From positions 1,269,501 through 1,333,500 of the forward strand of contig CM076277.1 of assembly GCA_038380795.1 (NCBI GenBank): DNA of 64,000 nt, read 5' to 3'. Below, in pieces: positions 1-10,460 of this stretch. This stretch comes from Pyrocephalus nanus. Its lineage: Eukaryota > Chordata > Aves > Passeriformes > Tyrannidae. Position 1 is the stretch's first letter. Each line of letters begins with the position of its first letter. The notes beneath the pieces were generated by a model. That model had not been told where the DNA came from. It did not search any database and saw only the letters and a program-made list of their open reading frames with translations. Both the position numbers and the translations under genes were made by a program.

Positions 1-1343
1 AGCTCACCGTGTTCCAGGGTTCCCTGTAGAGGGCTGTAGAGGGTTTTGGGGAAGACAGAAACAGAATCCAGCTTCTTCAAAGCCTGGAGCCCTTGCTAAG
101 CTATGCCTTCTCCATCCTGGAAATGCTCCCTGGCTTGTGCAATTCCACCAGTCCGAGCTCTTTCAGGTGCTTCTCCCCAGCCCTCCCTCTGTCCCTTCTC
201 CCTCCTGGTAGCAGCCTTATCCTGTCCTTAAAACCTTTTAGCAATCTGACACCATTTAGGATACCCAAATAAACATCAGACAGGTTCTGAAAGCTTCCTA
301 CACTTTATTGCCACTGCATAAATTATATTCCTTCACTTTCTAGCCCATGTCCCTTAATTCCAGCAAAAGGGGAGAAGACAAGGTTTATGGCAAGGTTTGT
401 GGCTTGACAGTGCTGGAAGTGCAGCATCGGTGCTGGCATTCTGAGACTGTACTGTCAGTTCTTGTCCTTGATATTGCAAGTCTTGGTCTATTTGATGTTT
501 TTCACGTAGCCTGGTACCAATCAGAGCAAACCATAATTGGCATTTGGTTCTCATTTCACACCAAATAGCCAAAGTTTCTGAGCTTTCCCATTTCAGAGGA
601 AAATTTAAAAAGGGGTCTGCCTAGTGTGACCTGCAGACTTGAAAACTAGGATGTAATTAAAACAAATTCAAAACTTCAGAACGTCCTAATTTGTGGATTT
701 GGACATTTTGGCATCAATAAGGTACATGTTAAGACACATGTGCAATGTATAGAGCTGAAACACCAGTGGGGTTTCTGTGTGCCTACTCAGTTTTGTCCAG
801 CTGGATCCACAGCTCCATGACCTCGGGCACTTCTATTCATACAGAAATTACAAACCATCAAATGAACAAAATAAAGCAGAAGAGCAGCAGTCTAAGGTAG
901 ATGCCTGGAAGATTAAGGAATACGTGCAGAGCAAGTTGGAAGGATTAGCATACAATTTATCATTTGACAACTTGTTTTACTGTTGTTTGGGTTCAGCTGC
1001 CTTGCATTTTATTTTGACTAAAAATTGCTAATATTTGTATTTGTAACTAAGAATGGGCATTGCCTTCTGTTCTCTAAGAATAACTACATTTGTTGCCAAC
1101 AATGTATTTTCCCCTTTTTCCAAAGAGGAGAATCTTCCACATCCTTAAGTGATCTTCTAGCTCCTCTCACACCCCACTGCACAAAGCAGGGGCCCCTTGA
1201 CCCTTGGCTTGCCCAGCTGGAACCTTCTGAAGGGGTTTCAGGCAGGTTCCTCCCCACACCAGGTCCCAGCAGGGTTAGACACAGCTTTGCATCAGAGGCA
1301 ACACTGATTGTAGTTACAAACTCCTCTTTTAAAATCCCTACAG
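1..1343 (+). other. GGT7: Intron of GGT7 (partial)
   Basis: The stretch before the GGT7 terminal exon ends in a good acceptor (TTTTAAAATCCCTACAG). I see no recognisable GGT coding exon in it on either strand. AATAAA at 268-273 (+) and the reverse signal at 303-308 (-) are present but are not tied to any gene. The short open frames here look like chance. Confidence 0.5.
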
Positions 1344-1507
1344 GTGAGTTTCCTGAAGAAGATATAGAATTTCTTGTAGCCAGGGGCCACCAGGTGGATA
1401 AAGTCCCAGTGGTCTCCCTAGTTCATGGAGCCAGGAGAACCAACAGTTTCATCATTGGCCTGAAGGACCCCAGGAGTGCAGATGCTGCTGGAGCCACAAT
1501 ATTGTAG
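1344..1507 (+). CDS. GGT7: Gamma-glutamyltransferase 7, last coding exon (C-terminus)
   Basis: Only the C-terminal piece of GGT7 is in the window. GGT7 is a single-pass (type II) membrane member of the gamma-glutamyltransferase family, and its catalytic activity on glutathione is not well established. The exon starts after the CCCTACAG acceptor with a split glycine codon (phase 1). It reads GEFPEEDIEFLVARGHQVDK and ends VSLVHGARRTNSFIIGLKDP, then RSADAAGATIL and TAG at 1505-1507. The LVHG-RRTN and DPRS-DAAGATIL elements are what I recognise as the GGT7 tail, and the position upstream of NCOA6 on the same strand agrees with vertebrate synteny. An open frame continues upstream to an ATG at 1025, but that part is intron read-through. 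The catalytic threonine and the rest of the protein lie to the left of the window. Confidence 0.85.
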
Positions 1508-3700
1508 CACCTCCCAGGTGAAGCTGTTCTCTGAGCGAGGCTGACACACCAACCCAAGTGATGTGCATGTTCTGAAGTGGCCTCTTCTCCAGCCCTGGGG
1601 GAGCCCCACCCAGACGTTCTGCACTTGCCACCCCGAACGGCACCAGGGAAGTCAGCAGCACCGACATGCAGCTCCCAGATCTTGGTTTTCTTTTATTTTT
1701 CAATTATTTGTATTGCAAGCAGCCCAGTCCTTGTTACAGGAATGCCAGGAGCACACTTTTCTTTTGGCAGAATCTTGCCAGTAATTTCAGTCTTTCCAAA
1801 GCCAAGTTCTAGAACATTAGCAAAGATAAAATCGGTCGATGATGATGCTGTTATCTTCAACCTCCCTGTCTTTCCTAAGTTCCTTCTTTGCTTCCAGTAT
1901 AAGCCAGTGACTAATACAGCCTAATGTAGTGTTTGTAGGTGCCTGCAGCTGGAATATCAGGGAGTCCTTTAATACTCCACCTGGATCACCTGATTTTTAC
2001 TAGCCTGCAGCCTCCTGGGGAAGTTACTGTACCCACATCACTATATACCTTGAATTTTGGCAGTAAATATTTTGAACCCAGTTGCTGCTCAGGCTCATTG
2101 GTATTCTGCTTTTGAAACCACAGCAATGGCTTTCAACAGCTCTAACAAATTCTTCTTCTAACAACTTGTACACCTCCCCCAATAGTTTTCTTGCAGAGGT
2201 TCACCCTCCTCCATGGTAGATTTGAGCTTAGTGGTAATGGGCTTTATTTTCTTAGACATCTTCTGGAGATATTCTAGCAGTACTCCACAGACTTGTGAAA
2301 AACCACACACCATGGACTGCAAACCACATGGAGAGCATTTGGGTACATTCAGGGCCTTCCTTCCACTGCCTTATCTCAGTCTACTCTGAAAGCCTAAATC
2401 AGGTCATTCCTATAGAGAAGCTTGGGATTTTCTGCTGACTGAATTCATGGCAGTACTCTAGCTCCATGTTTTTGGTACTGGTGAGTCTATTGGAACAGCT
2501 GAAGAGAGTGAGAGAAAATGCACAAACCAACCCAAGCACTACTGAGATCATTTTCTGTCTGCAGCATGTAGTGAAAATACAAGAATGCTTCTGCATTTCA
2601 TGTCTGAAATCAAGTAAAGAAAGAACACCCCAGCTGACAGCTGCACCACTTCAGTGAGCCTGTTTCGACATTTCCTGTTCTTTTTACTGGCAAGTTAGAG
2701 ACACCTGGCACTAAAAAATTCCTGAGTTTGATCATTTTCTGCGGTCTAAAATTTGTTGATTTCCTTCATGGTGCAAATGCATCTATGGCCACTGTACATA
2801 TTATATATGTATGTCTGCTTATGGTTCTCTTGGTCCTTGATTTGATGTTCACACCAGTCATGCCTGACCTTCCTCCCAAGGGTCCCTGTGGCACCCACCT
2901 GTTTGTAACTCACCCTCTGACACTTGTGGGAGCAGGTGGGTCATTTTGCGGCAGTTGGGGCCCCACGGCAGATAAATCAGACTAATCATTCCTGCTACCC
3001 ACCAGCTGTGGATCTCAGAACATCCTACGTGGAGCCTCACATGTTGGGCTGAGTAAGGACTGAGGTGTTTCCATGCTCTGCTGAAGCACAGCTACCCCTG
3101 AGAGGAGCACGGCAGCTCCAGCCAATGGCAACACCAGCTGTGTTTGCTGTTCCGTACCCTCAGCTGGGATGGGTTGCAGCACCTCAGAGCGTTGTCTTTG
3201 GGACACTGTGTTCTGTGCCACCAAGAAGAGACTTTCTTCACCACAGGGACATCAAATCTACTTATTTTTTTTTCTGTCGTCAGCACTGGAGTTGGTCACT
3301 GCCCGAAGCTGGAGTGTTCGTAACGCTTTATGTGTCCTGGAGCAGACCTTTTCAGGCTCCACAGGAAGGGAAGGAGGCAGCTCTGTGCGTTGAACCTCAC
3401 TGGGGGAGATCTGGCTGTTTCTGGTCCAGACCAGATCTGTCCCTCTGGCACAAGAGGTTCACTGTGCACAGCTGCAAAATACGTGATCAGTTGTCACAGC
3501 AATACTTTGCATGAAATATCACAAAACACTTTGAAAGATGAAATTCCTCCTAATTAACTGAATTCACCAACTTCTGATGCTGGAAACTGTGTATATGTTT
3601 GGCAGTAAAAGACTTTAGTCTAGATTCAAAAGGGCGTTCACATGCCCCAAGGTACAATTTCACAGCAATTATTCAGAATCTTAAAATAAAGCATGTTCCA
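1508..3700 (+). other. GGT7: GGT7 3' UTR and downstream flank
   Basis: Sequence after the GGT7 stop shows no coding signal that I recognise. The first canonical AATAAA downstream on the + strand is at 3685-3690, and a weaker GATAAA lies near 2970. The true 3' end is therefore not decided, and the UTR could be anything up to about 2.2 kb. Confidence 0.35.
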
Positions 3701-5960
3701 AAGTGCTCTGCTGGATCATGGCCTATGTTGTAAAAAAGAGAAATTGAAAATAATTGGAAGGTGGCACTTAGGTCCCCAGGTCACAACTAAGAAAAGTGAA
3801 GGTATTCTGAATTATTTCCCATTTTCTCTGTTTAAAAGCAGCATCAATATAGCACAGATGTATTTGATATGGAAACCCTTAATCTGCTAATTGACCCCGT
3901 GTCCCTGGTACTTGAGCCCATCTGTTGTGATGAGACTCGATGAATTTAATGTGAGGTACCAAGAAATACCTGGTGTTTCCTTCACTGCAGATGAGATGGA
4001 CATTGTGAAACAAAGGGCTGTATTCCAGAGATGTGTGTGTGCAGAGTCCCTGTGCTGATTTCAGCCTGGCCCTTGCAGGCATGTGACAGCTCTGAACCAG
4101 AATTTGTGCTGAAACTTTGACACAGAATTGTCAGTGAGCAGCTCAGAACACAAAATACAAAGGGGCTGAGAAAAACAACAAAGGCAGTTTTTAAAGGAAC
4201 AAAATAAACAGAAACAAAATAAATTTTAAAAAAATAGATGCCTTTGCCAAATATGACAATATATCATCTGGAACGTGATCGACTTGTTCTGCCCAGGTTT
4301 GCATTGTCCCCATCAATGCACACTGGTTTTACATGGGGATAACTGGAGGCAGGCCCTGCTGCTGAAGGTGAGCAGTTTATCCTCTCAAGGGCTGGATGCC
4401 CCTCAGGAGCACAGGTAACAAACTGTCCTGCTGCCTGTAGGTGCTGCTGCATCGAGCACTGATTGCGGGGGTGAAAGCCCGAAGGAGGGACAAGGCAGAA
4501 GCCAGTGCTGCGTCCTGCAGCTGGGGGGGTGAGGATGCTCTGGCCCTTGGCTGTGCTATTTTGTTCCCATCACTGTCCCATTCGGTGCCCAGGCATAGAG
4601 AAGAGCTGGAGCCCACCTTGGTTCCACCACTCTGGATAGGGCAGGGGCTGCTGGGACTGTCAGGGTGGTGCCACTCAGGCTCCCCCACTGGCCCTGGGCA
4701 CACAGGGCATTCCTGCCCTCCAGCAGTGCGTCCTGCTCCATCTCTCGGGGGACTGGGGACTGTCAGGGGCAGATGAAGGCAGAGAGATGCTGCTATAGGT
4801 GAGACAGTAGGTTCTGGTCCCCAGGCTCCAGGGATGATGACCAGCATCCCTGTCTGGACCATCTCAGAGCCTCCTTCCACCTGCTGCCCAACCCAACAGG
4901 ACTGACCCAGGTCACTGGCTGGAGAGAAAGGGGAGTCAGGTCTCAGTAAGAGCTTTCCTCCATGAGAGGAAAACTGCATCTCTTTTATGAACATCAAAAA
5001 CACTTAGAGTTTTGTAAGGTTTTTCAAAGAATCAGGTGGAGTGGGGAGAGCTCCTGTAGCACCCAGGTGTTTTCAGCAGTTTTGGAAACTTCTTCTAAAC
5101 TTCAGTGATGGAAATCAGCACCTAGCCAGAGAAAGGAGAGCTCTGACAGGCAGAGCTGGTTTTGCAGAGGCAGGAAAACATCTAAAAATGAAGCACACCT
5201 GTGCAGAGGACAGATGGAGTAGGAGTACCAGAGCGCTGACACACACTGTCCACAAAGGGCTCTCCAGCAGCCACAGCATTTTCAGGTGCAGATTGTCCTG
5301 TCAGAGCTGACCCTGGTGCCTGGGGGAACGTCCTGTGTGACAACAGTTCCTGAGCAGCCATGGAGCTTCACCCACCAGGACTGTTCCCAGCATAGCTGGA
5401 GCTCCATATCCTCGGAGACGAGGAGGAGAGGACGACTCCTGTGTACCCCCATCCTGCCTATCACATCTGTGGCCAATTGCCCACCTCTCTCTTTCTCACC
5501 ACACTCACAGTTCAACAAAATTCTAGGTCAGAAGTGACTGTGACTGCAATGCAACAGATCCCCATTCTTTCTCTCCAAGTGAGCATTGTACCGGTCTTAG
5601 AGGAGAAATTATTTTGTTCAAGTAATTGTATAATATTTAAGTTTGGAAAAGTCTAAAGCTGGTCATGAGTCTACCTACTTTTCCTGTATAATACCTGTCC
5701 TTTGAAAATACTGTCACATGAAGTGCGTGTAAATAAAACACAGATTTGATTGCCATGGTATCAAATGCATTTCTGTTCTGTTGCGGGAATGAAGCAGCTC
5801 AGGCAGCTGTCTGCTGAAGGTAGCCCTCCTCTGCAGGTGACATGGTATTATTATTTATCACTGGTTTTGCAGCAAAGCTTCAGCATCCAAAACAATCTGA
5901 GGGTCTGCTTGTGGAGGAGTTCCACAAACAGAGTGACAGGACAGATTTGGCTCCAAAAGT
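3701..5960. other. Intergenic, nothing recognised
   Basis: No gene or clear repeat is seen. AATAAA motifs occur near 4202 and 5731 (+) without context. A GC-richer patch at about 4380-4980 holds a 208-codon open frame on the - strand (4377-5003). Its low-complexity content gives no family match, and I treat it as chance. Confidence 0.4.
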
Positions 5961-6127
5961 CACAGAATCACAGAATGGTTTAGGTTGGGAGGGACCTTAA
6001 GGATCGTTCAGTCCCAACCTCCTCTGCCATGGGCAGGGACACCTTCCACTAGACCAGGTTGTTCCAAGCCCCATCCAACCTGGCCTTGAACACCTGCAGG
6101 GATGGGGCAGCCACAGCTCCTCCTGGG
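5961..6127 (-). mobile_element. CR1 LINE 3' end, reverse orientation
   Basis: Starts with CACAGAATCACAGAATGG and continues through the typical CR1 3' UTR block read in reverse: 'ttaggttgggagggacctt', 'cctctgccatgggcaggga' and 'ccatccaacctggccttga'. This is the usual 5'-truncated avian CR1 copy. Sequence to about 6370 is unassigned. Confidence 0.9.
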
Positions 6128-6634
6128 TTGGTTACGATGTGTAGAGGCTGGGCCAGATCCAGGAATATCTGAGTCCTCCCGTATGGATCCAGGCTGTGCA
6201 GTAGGCTCAGCTCTGCAGATCAGCCTGGAGCACAGCTCCCTGCAGGACACCCCTGCAGGGCACAGGGTGGCAGTGCTGGAGCTGTCCCAAGTCTCTACCC
6301 TCTTGCCCCTCCATGTCACGTTATTCCCTTCTCCCCACTGCCAGCTGGCTCTTGGTCTCCTGTCACCTCTTTTTTAGAAGTGGCACTCTGATCTCTCCGT
6401 GCTAGTGTGGGGAATGCCTTTGAGAGAAGATCGGGCTGCAGGAGGAAGTTTGGTGCAGCTGGGTTAAGAAGGGTCTCATGACATAGAGGAAAACATGAAG
6501 ACAAGTGGGGAAGGAAGGTAATTCCTGGGTACCAAAGAAAGCTTCTCCCAGTTTCTTTGAGTTTCCAGCCTGACTCAAAAGCCAGGAGCAGGGCAAGGCA
6601 AAGCCTGGGAATCATCCATGCTCCGGCAAATGGT

Positions 6635-7353
6635 TGATCGGAGGTATTGACAAAGGGTGATCAAAATATAAAGCAATGATACAAGATTGTAGCCTTAGTT
6701 GCTTACTAGCTAATTTTTAGATAGAGTTCGGATAGGGCCTTGCTTGCTTATGCTAACTTGCTTATGCTAACACAGACAGGATATAGTTAATTTTATAATG
6801 AAGACTTTAGCAGGAACAGAAAACCTTGGAGCTTCGGTAAGGGGCTTTGAGGCTCGAGAGAAGGGACCTTGAAGGTTGATAAAGAGAAGCTCCTGGAGAT
6901 GATACCAGTTTTGAGTTAACTGGAGTGCCAACTCAGCAGTTCTTAGCAAAGGTAGAGAGTTCAAGCTGAGGAAGACTTCTTACTTCATCCAAAAGACCCC
7001 CGAAAAAAAACCCCAAGGGGGCGTTCCAAGGCAGAGTTATAGGAGTGGTGGATGTTAATTATTTCCCCTCCCACTTTTCTGCAATTTGCTGGCACAGCTA
7101 ATGCAAATGTAACACAGCTAATGTATATGTAACACAACTAATGCATATGTAACATCATACTGCATAAAAGAAGCTGAACAAAGGCCATGGGTGTGTATGA
7201 TTGGAGGAATTATCCCCCCTGCACCCGGCGCTGTGAATAAACATACCTGCTGCAACACTCTTTGCAAGTTTGGGGGTTTGTTTCCACACGTCAGTAAAAC
7301 ATTTCTCTTTATTACCCCTGTGACTGAGCCCCATCTCCTCTTCTGACACCTCT
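6635..7353 (+). mobile_element. Solo LTR of an avian endogenous retrovirus (ERVL-like guess)
   Basis: The layout is that of an LTR. An A/T-rich U3 with internal direct repeats (6744-6771 and 7093-7152) is followed by a TATA-like box (CATAAAAG, 7163-7170). The poly(A) signal AATAAA is at 7236-7241, and a T/G-rich then pyrimidine-rich U5 ends near TCTTCTGACA (7353). No gag, pol or env reading frame adjoins it, so it is a solo LTR. The 5' edge is set at TGATCGGAGG (6635) only because LTRs begin TG. It could start earlier, around 6370, and I could not identify a target-site duplication. Confidence 0.6.
7093..7152 (+). repeat. Three tandem 20-bp repeats in LTR U3, octamer-like
   Basis: Three consecutive 20-nt units start at 7093, 7113 and 7133, each of the form CACAGCTAATG....TGTAA. 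The first contains ATGCAAAT, a perfect POU/octamer site. The second has ATGTATAT and the third ATGCATAT at the same place. They sit directly upstream of the TATA-like box, as enhancer repeats of LTRs do. Confidence 0.8.
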
Positions 7354-8437
7354 GAGGGTCGTGTGGGGTTGGGGAAGGTGTTAGAGATGGGTCCCTATCC
7401 CAGAGACTGCAGAAGACATAAAAAGGCATGACCAGCACAATCCTTGAGTAAAGGATTCCTCTCTGTCTAACAGCAGAGAGCTTTAGAGCTGCACACGGGA
7501 AGGAAACAGGCAATCTGCCTGCAGCTCTGCACACACCAACCAGATTTAATTATTAAGATAAGTCCTATACTAACCATGATGGTACTTATTTAATTTGGGT
7601 GGTTTTTATGGAACGCATTTATACGTGAATTGATAAAAAGCGTGGTTTTTTTCTGTGCTGCAAGTTATAGTGCCCAATGAGATGTGAATTTGTTGTATTT
7701 AGAAGGTTTTGCAAAATAATAAAAAAAAAAAAGGCATTTTCCTTTTTTCACTTCATTTATCCATCAGTATTCCACATGAAGCCAAGGTCGGGGGGACTGA
7801 GAAGGCTGGCTCCCCTCTCCTGAAACCCCCTCTCAAGCCTGCTCAAGTTACTGAACCATACACAGTTCTGCAAGTCCAAAGTCTTTATTTTTCCCATAAA
7901 GGACTTTTGATTGTTTTCCTACCCTGTAACAGGAACTGCCACGTGTTTCATTTCTTCCCCAGAGCCAGGCGAGAGCTTTCAGCTCCCAGCAATGACAGGC
8001 AGCAAACCAGACACTTCTTTTTATATTAGTTGATCATTTCTCATAATAAAGGTTGTAGGATGAGAGAAAGCAGGGGGCTGTGTGTCCTGTGGGGATCCCC
8101 TCAGCTGTGAACCCCTGTGTGCTGAGGGGCCTTTGTAGGGATCGACCATCACCCACTGGGGACTGCGGGCCCTTGGGCCTGTTCATTAATCAGAAAAATG
8201 GACTTTTAATTAAAATTCAGCTTTTTGGCCTTTGCTGAGTTCTTACCAGGTCCCTCTGGCTTTTTCCCCATCTCCCCGTGGTAAAACGAACTGATATTCA
8301 CAGGGTGTGAAACCTTGAGACGAAATGCTCTGAACTAAAATTCCTCCGAATTAAAAACCTAATTTCCTGGAAATTTCCTATAAAAGCCTTAACTATTATT
8401 TTTCCTTAAACTTCACCCTGGAAAGACTGTCTCCGTT
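7354..8437. other. Intergenic, between LTR and CpG island
   Basis: Unique-looking sequence, AT-rich around 7540-7760 and 8180-8400. No gene recognised. It forms the distal upstream region of the NCOA6 promoter. Confidence 0.45.
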
Positions 8438-8599
8438 CCCGGAAGCAGCCGCCGCCCCCGGTCCCCTCGCGGGGGACACCGGCCCCGGCGGCTCTCCCGG
8501 GGTGCGCGTGGTGCCGGTGCCGGGGTCCCCTCGGCGGGTCCCGGTGCCGATGCCGGTGGTGGTGCCGGGGATTCCCTCGAGCCCGTCCCGGCGGTGCCG

Positions 8600-9388
8600 G
8601 TGCCGGGGGTCCCCTGGGAGTGGTGCCGGGGGTCCCCTGGGAGTGGTGCCGGTGCCGGTATCGGGGGTCCCCTCGGAGCGGTGGCGGTGCCGGTATCGGG
8701 GGTCCCCTCGGAGCGGTCCCGGTGCTATCAGGGGTCCCCTCGAAGCGGTGCCGGTGCTATCGGGGGTCCCCTCGCAGTGGTCCCGGTGCCGGTATCGAGG
8801 GTCCCCTCGGAGCGGTTCCGGTGGTGCTGTCGGGGGTCCCCTCGGAGCGGTCCCGGTGGTGTTATAGGGGATCCTCTCGCAGTGGTCCCGGTGCTATCGG
8901 GGGTCCCCTCACAGTGGTCCCGGTGCTATCGGGGGTCCCCTCGGAGCGGTCCCGGTGGTGCTATCGGGGGTCCCCTCGCAGTGGTCCCGGTGGTGTTATC
9001 GGGGGTCCCCTCGCAGTGGTCCCGGTGGTGTTATCGGGGATCCTCTCGCAGTGGTCCCGGTGTTATCGAGGGTCCCCTCGGAGCGGTCCCGGTGTTATCG
9101 AGGGTCCCCTCGGAGCGGTCCCGGTGGTGCTATCGGGGGTCCCCTCGGAGCGGTCCCGGTGGTGTTATCGGGGATCCTCTCGCAGTGGTCCCGGTGGTGC
9201 TATCGGGGGTCCCCTCGCAGTGGTCCCGGTGGTGTTATCGGGGATCCTCTCGCAGTGGTCCCGGTGTTATCGAGGGTCCCCTCGGAGCGGTCCCGGTGTT
9301 ATCGAGGGTCCCCTCGGAGCGGTCCCGGTGGTGTTATCGGGGATCCTCTCGCAGTGGTCCCGGTGCTATCGGGGGTCCCCTCAGCCCC
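8600..9388. repeat. GC-rich minisatellite, 32/35-nt units
   Basis: About 23 head-to-tail units follow the scheme CGGAGCGGTCCCGGTGGTGC then TATCGGGGGTCCCCT (35 nt), or a 32-nt form lacking one GGT. Variant positions alternate between units: GGAGCGG/GCAGTGG, GCTATC/GTTATC, GGGGTCCCCT/GGGATCCTCT. A run of six units (32, 32, 35, 35, 35, 35) is repeated with a period of 204 nt, for example the GATCCT at 9039 and 9243, so the array has grown by block duplication. More degenerate units extend left to about 8510. The array creates long open frames in several frames, and these are not genes. Confidence 0.93.
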
Positions 9389-9419
9389 CCCCCCCGCCCC
9401 GCCGGGCCCCGCGCTCTCG

Positions 9420-9551
9420 GGCGCAGGCGCGCGCGGGTCACGTGCGCGGCGCAGGCGGCGGAGCGGCGCTGGAGTCCCGGGCCGCGCGCGACCCCCGCCC
9501 CGCGCGCCCCCGCGGCCCCGCGCGCGCCCCCGGCGGCGGCGGCGGGCCCAG
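9420..9551 (+). other. NCOA6: Probable non-coding first exon of NCOA6
   Basis: Within the CpG island the sequence GGGCCCAG|GTGAGG gives a strong splice donor at 9551/9552. The NRF1-like and E-box motifs lie just upstream. The coding start is 12 kb downstream behind another untranslated exon, so a first exon ending here is the simplest reading. The transcription start is not visible and the left edge is only indicative. Confidence 0.5.
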
Positions 9552-10418
9552 GTGAGGGGAGGGCGGGGCGGGGGTCGCGGCGCGGGGGGCGCGGGGGGGG
9601 GCGCGGGGCCGGCGGGGCGGGGGCGGCGGCGGGGCCGGGGCCGGCCCTGCCCGGGTGCGGCGCAGGCCGAGCCCGCGGCGCGGCGGCGGCCGAAGGGGCG
9701 CGGAGCGGTGCCCGAAGGGGCGCGGAGCGGTGCGGGGCCCACGACACCGCCGTGCAGCGCCGGGCCGGGGTGCCGCGTGTGCCGCGTGTGCCGGGGCGTT
9801 CGGCAGGAGCCTGTCAGCCGGGCCCGGCCCGGGGCCTGCAGCCCGCCCCGCCGGGGCCGGGGCTGGGCCGGCCCCGCTCCGCCGGCGCTCGGAGCCCGCG
9901 GGCTCGGCCCGGCCCGCCGGCCCCGGGACGGAGCGTGTCCGAGCCGGCAGCGCTGTCAGCCCCGGCGGCTGTCCCGGTGCCGGTCACTCAGCCCCGGCCT
10001 TTGTGCCGTGTCAGCCGGGCCGCGTTGACGTTTCGCTTTTGTTCGAATTCCTCGGTACCTCTTTTAACAGTCAGAAAAAGGCTCTTCACTCATCCCCTGT
10101 TTGGTGTCTGCATTTCTATAGAAGATCTCAGAATGATCAGATTTCTTTCAACTGCTTTGGGGAATGGAAGGAGAGAGCTTTTCTGTGGGTCTGGAAGCTG
10201 GCAGCGGCTTGGAGCTTCATGAGCTTTGTCTTTCCATGACTCCTCAGCCTCCTGGTAGACACATTTGTGCTCATTCCCCTGATTGAAAACCTTACTAAAA
10301 CCATTCTCGCTGGCATTTTATTACAGAAAAGACAATGCCTCTTGTTGGGTTTATAATTATTGTGCATTTTAACCTCTCTGTCTTGTTCTTTAGCTAAACC
10401 ACCTTTCACTATTTCCAT

Positions 10419-10460
10419 TATATATATATATATATATATGTATTTATGTATATGTGTGTG
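10419..10460. repeat. (TA)n microsatellite, degenerating to TATG/TG
   Basis: A run of about ten TA dinucleotides is followed by TATTTATGTATATGTGTGTG. Confidence 0.95.

Larger units (their letters stand above)
8438..10030 (+). promoter_or_regulatory. NCOA6: CpG island promoter of NCOA6
   Basis: Base composition switches sharply from AT-rich to very GC- and CpG-rich at about 8440 and back at about 10030. This is the only such island upstream of NCOA6 in the window, and it lies on the gene's 5' side. An ETS-type CCGGAAG is at 8439-8445. An NRF1-like GCGCAGGCGC is at 9421-9430 and an E-box CACGTG at 9439-9444. SP/KLF-type GC boxes lie around 9561-9575. There is no TATA box, as expected for a housekeeping-type promoter. 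The left half is occupied by a minisatellite. Confidence 0.75.

Noticed and set aside
1025..1343. N-terminal half of the open frame that ends in the GGT7 tail
   Set aside because: No GGT similarity before 1344, and a good acceptor lies at 1341-1343. The upstream part is intron read-through.
4377..5003. 208-codon - strand open frame
   Set aside because: Low-complexity Ser/Pro/Gly composition with no recognised domain, no splice or promoter context, and a GC-rich local patch.
6635..7353. Complete endogenous retrovirus
   Set aside because: Only one LTR-like unit is seen. There are no gag, pol or env frames and no second LTR within the window.
8600..9388. CRISPR-like regular repeat array
   Set aside because: Units are directly adjacent variants of one sequence without unique spacers, in a vertebrate CpG island. 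It is a minisatellite.
8594..10222. 542-codon + strand open frame, with 311-, 357- and 121-codon frames overlapping it
   Set aside because: The minisatellite lacks stop codons in several frames at once, and the remainder is CpG-island sequence. Simultaneous openness in all frames is an effect of composition, not coding.
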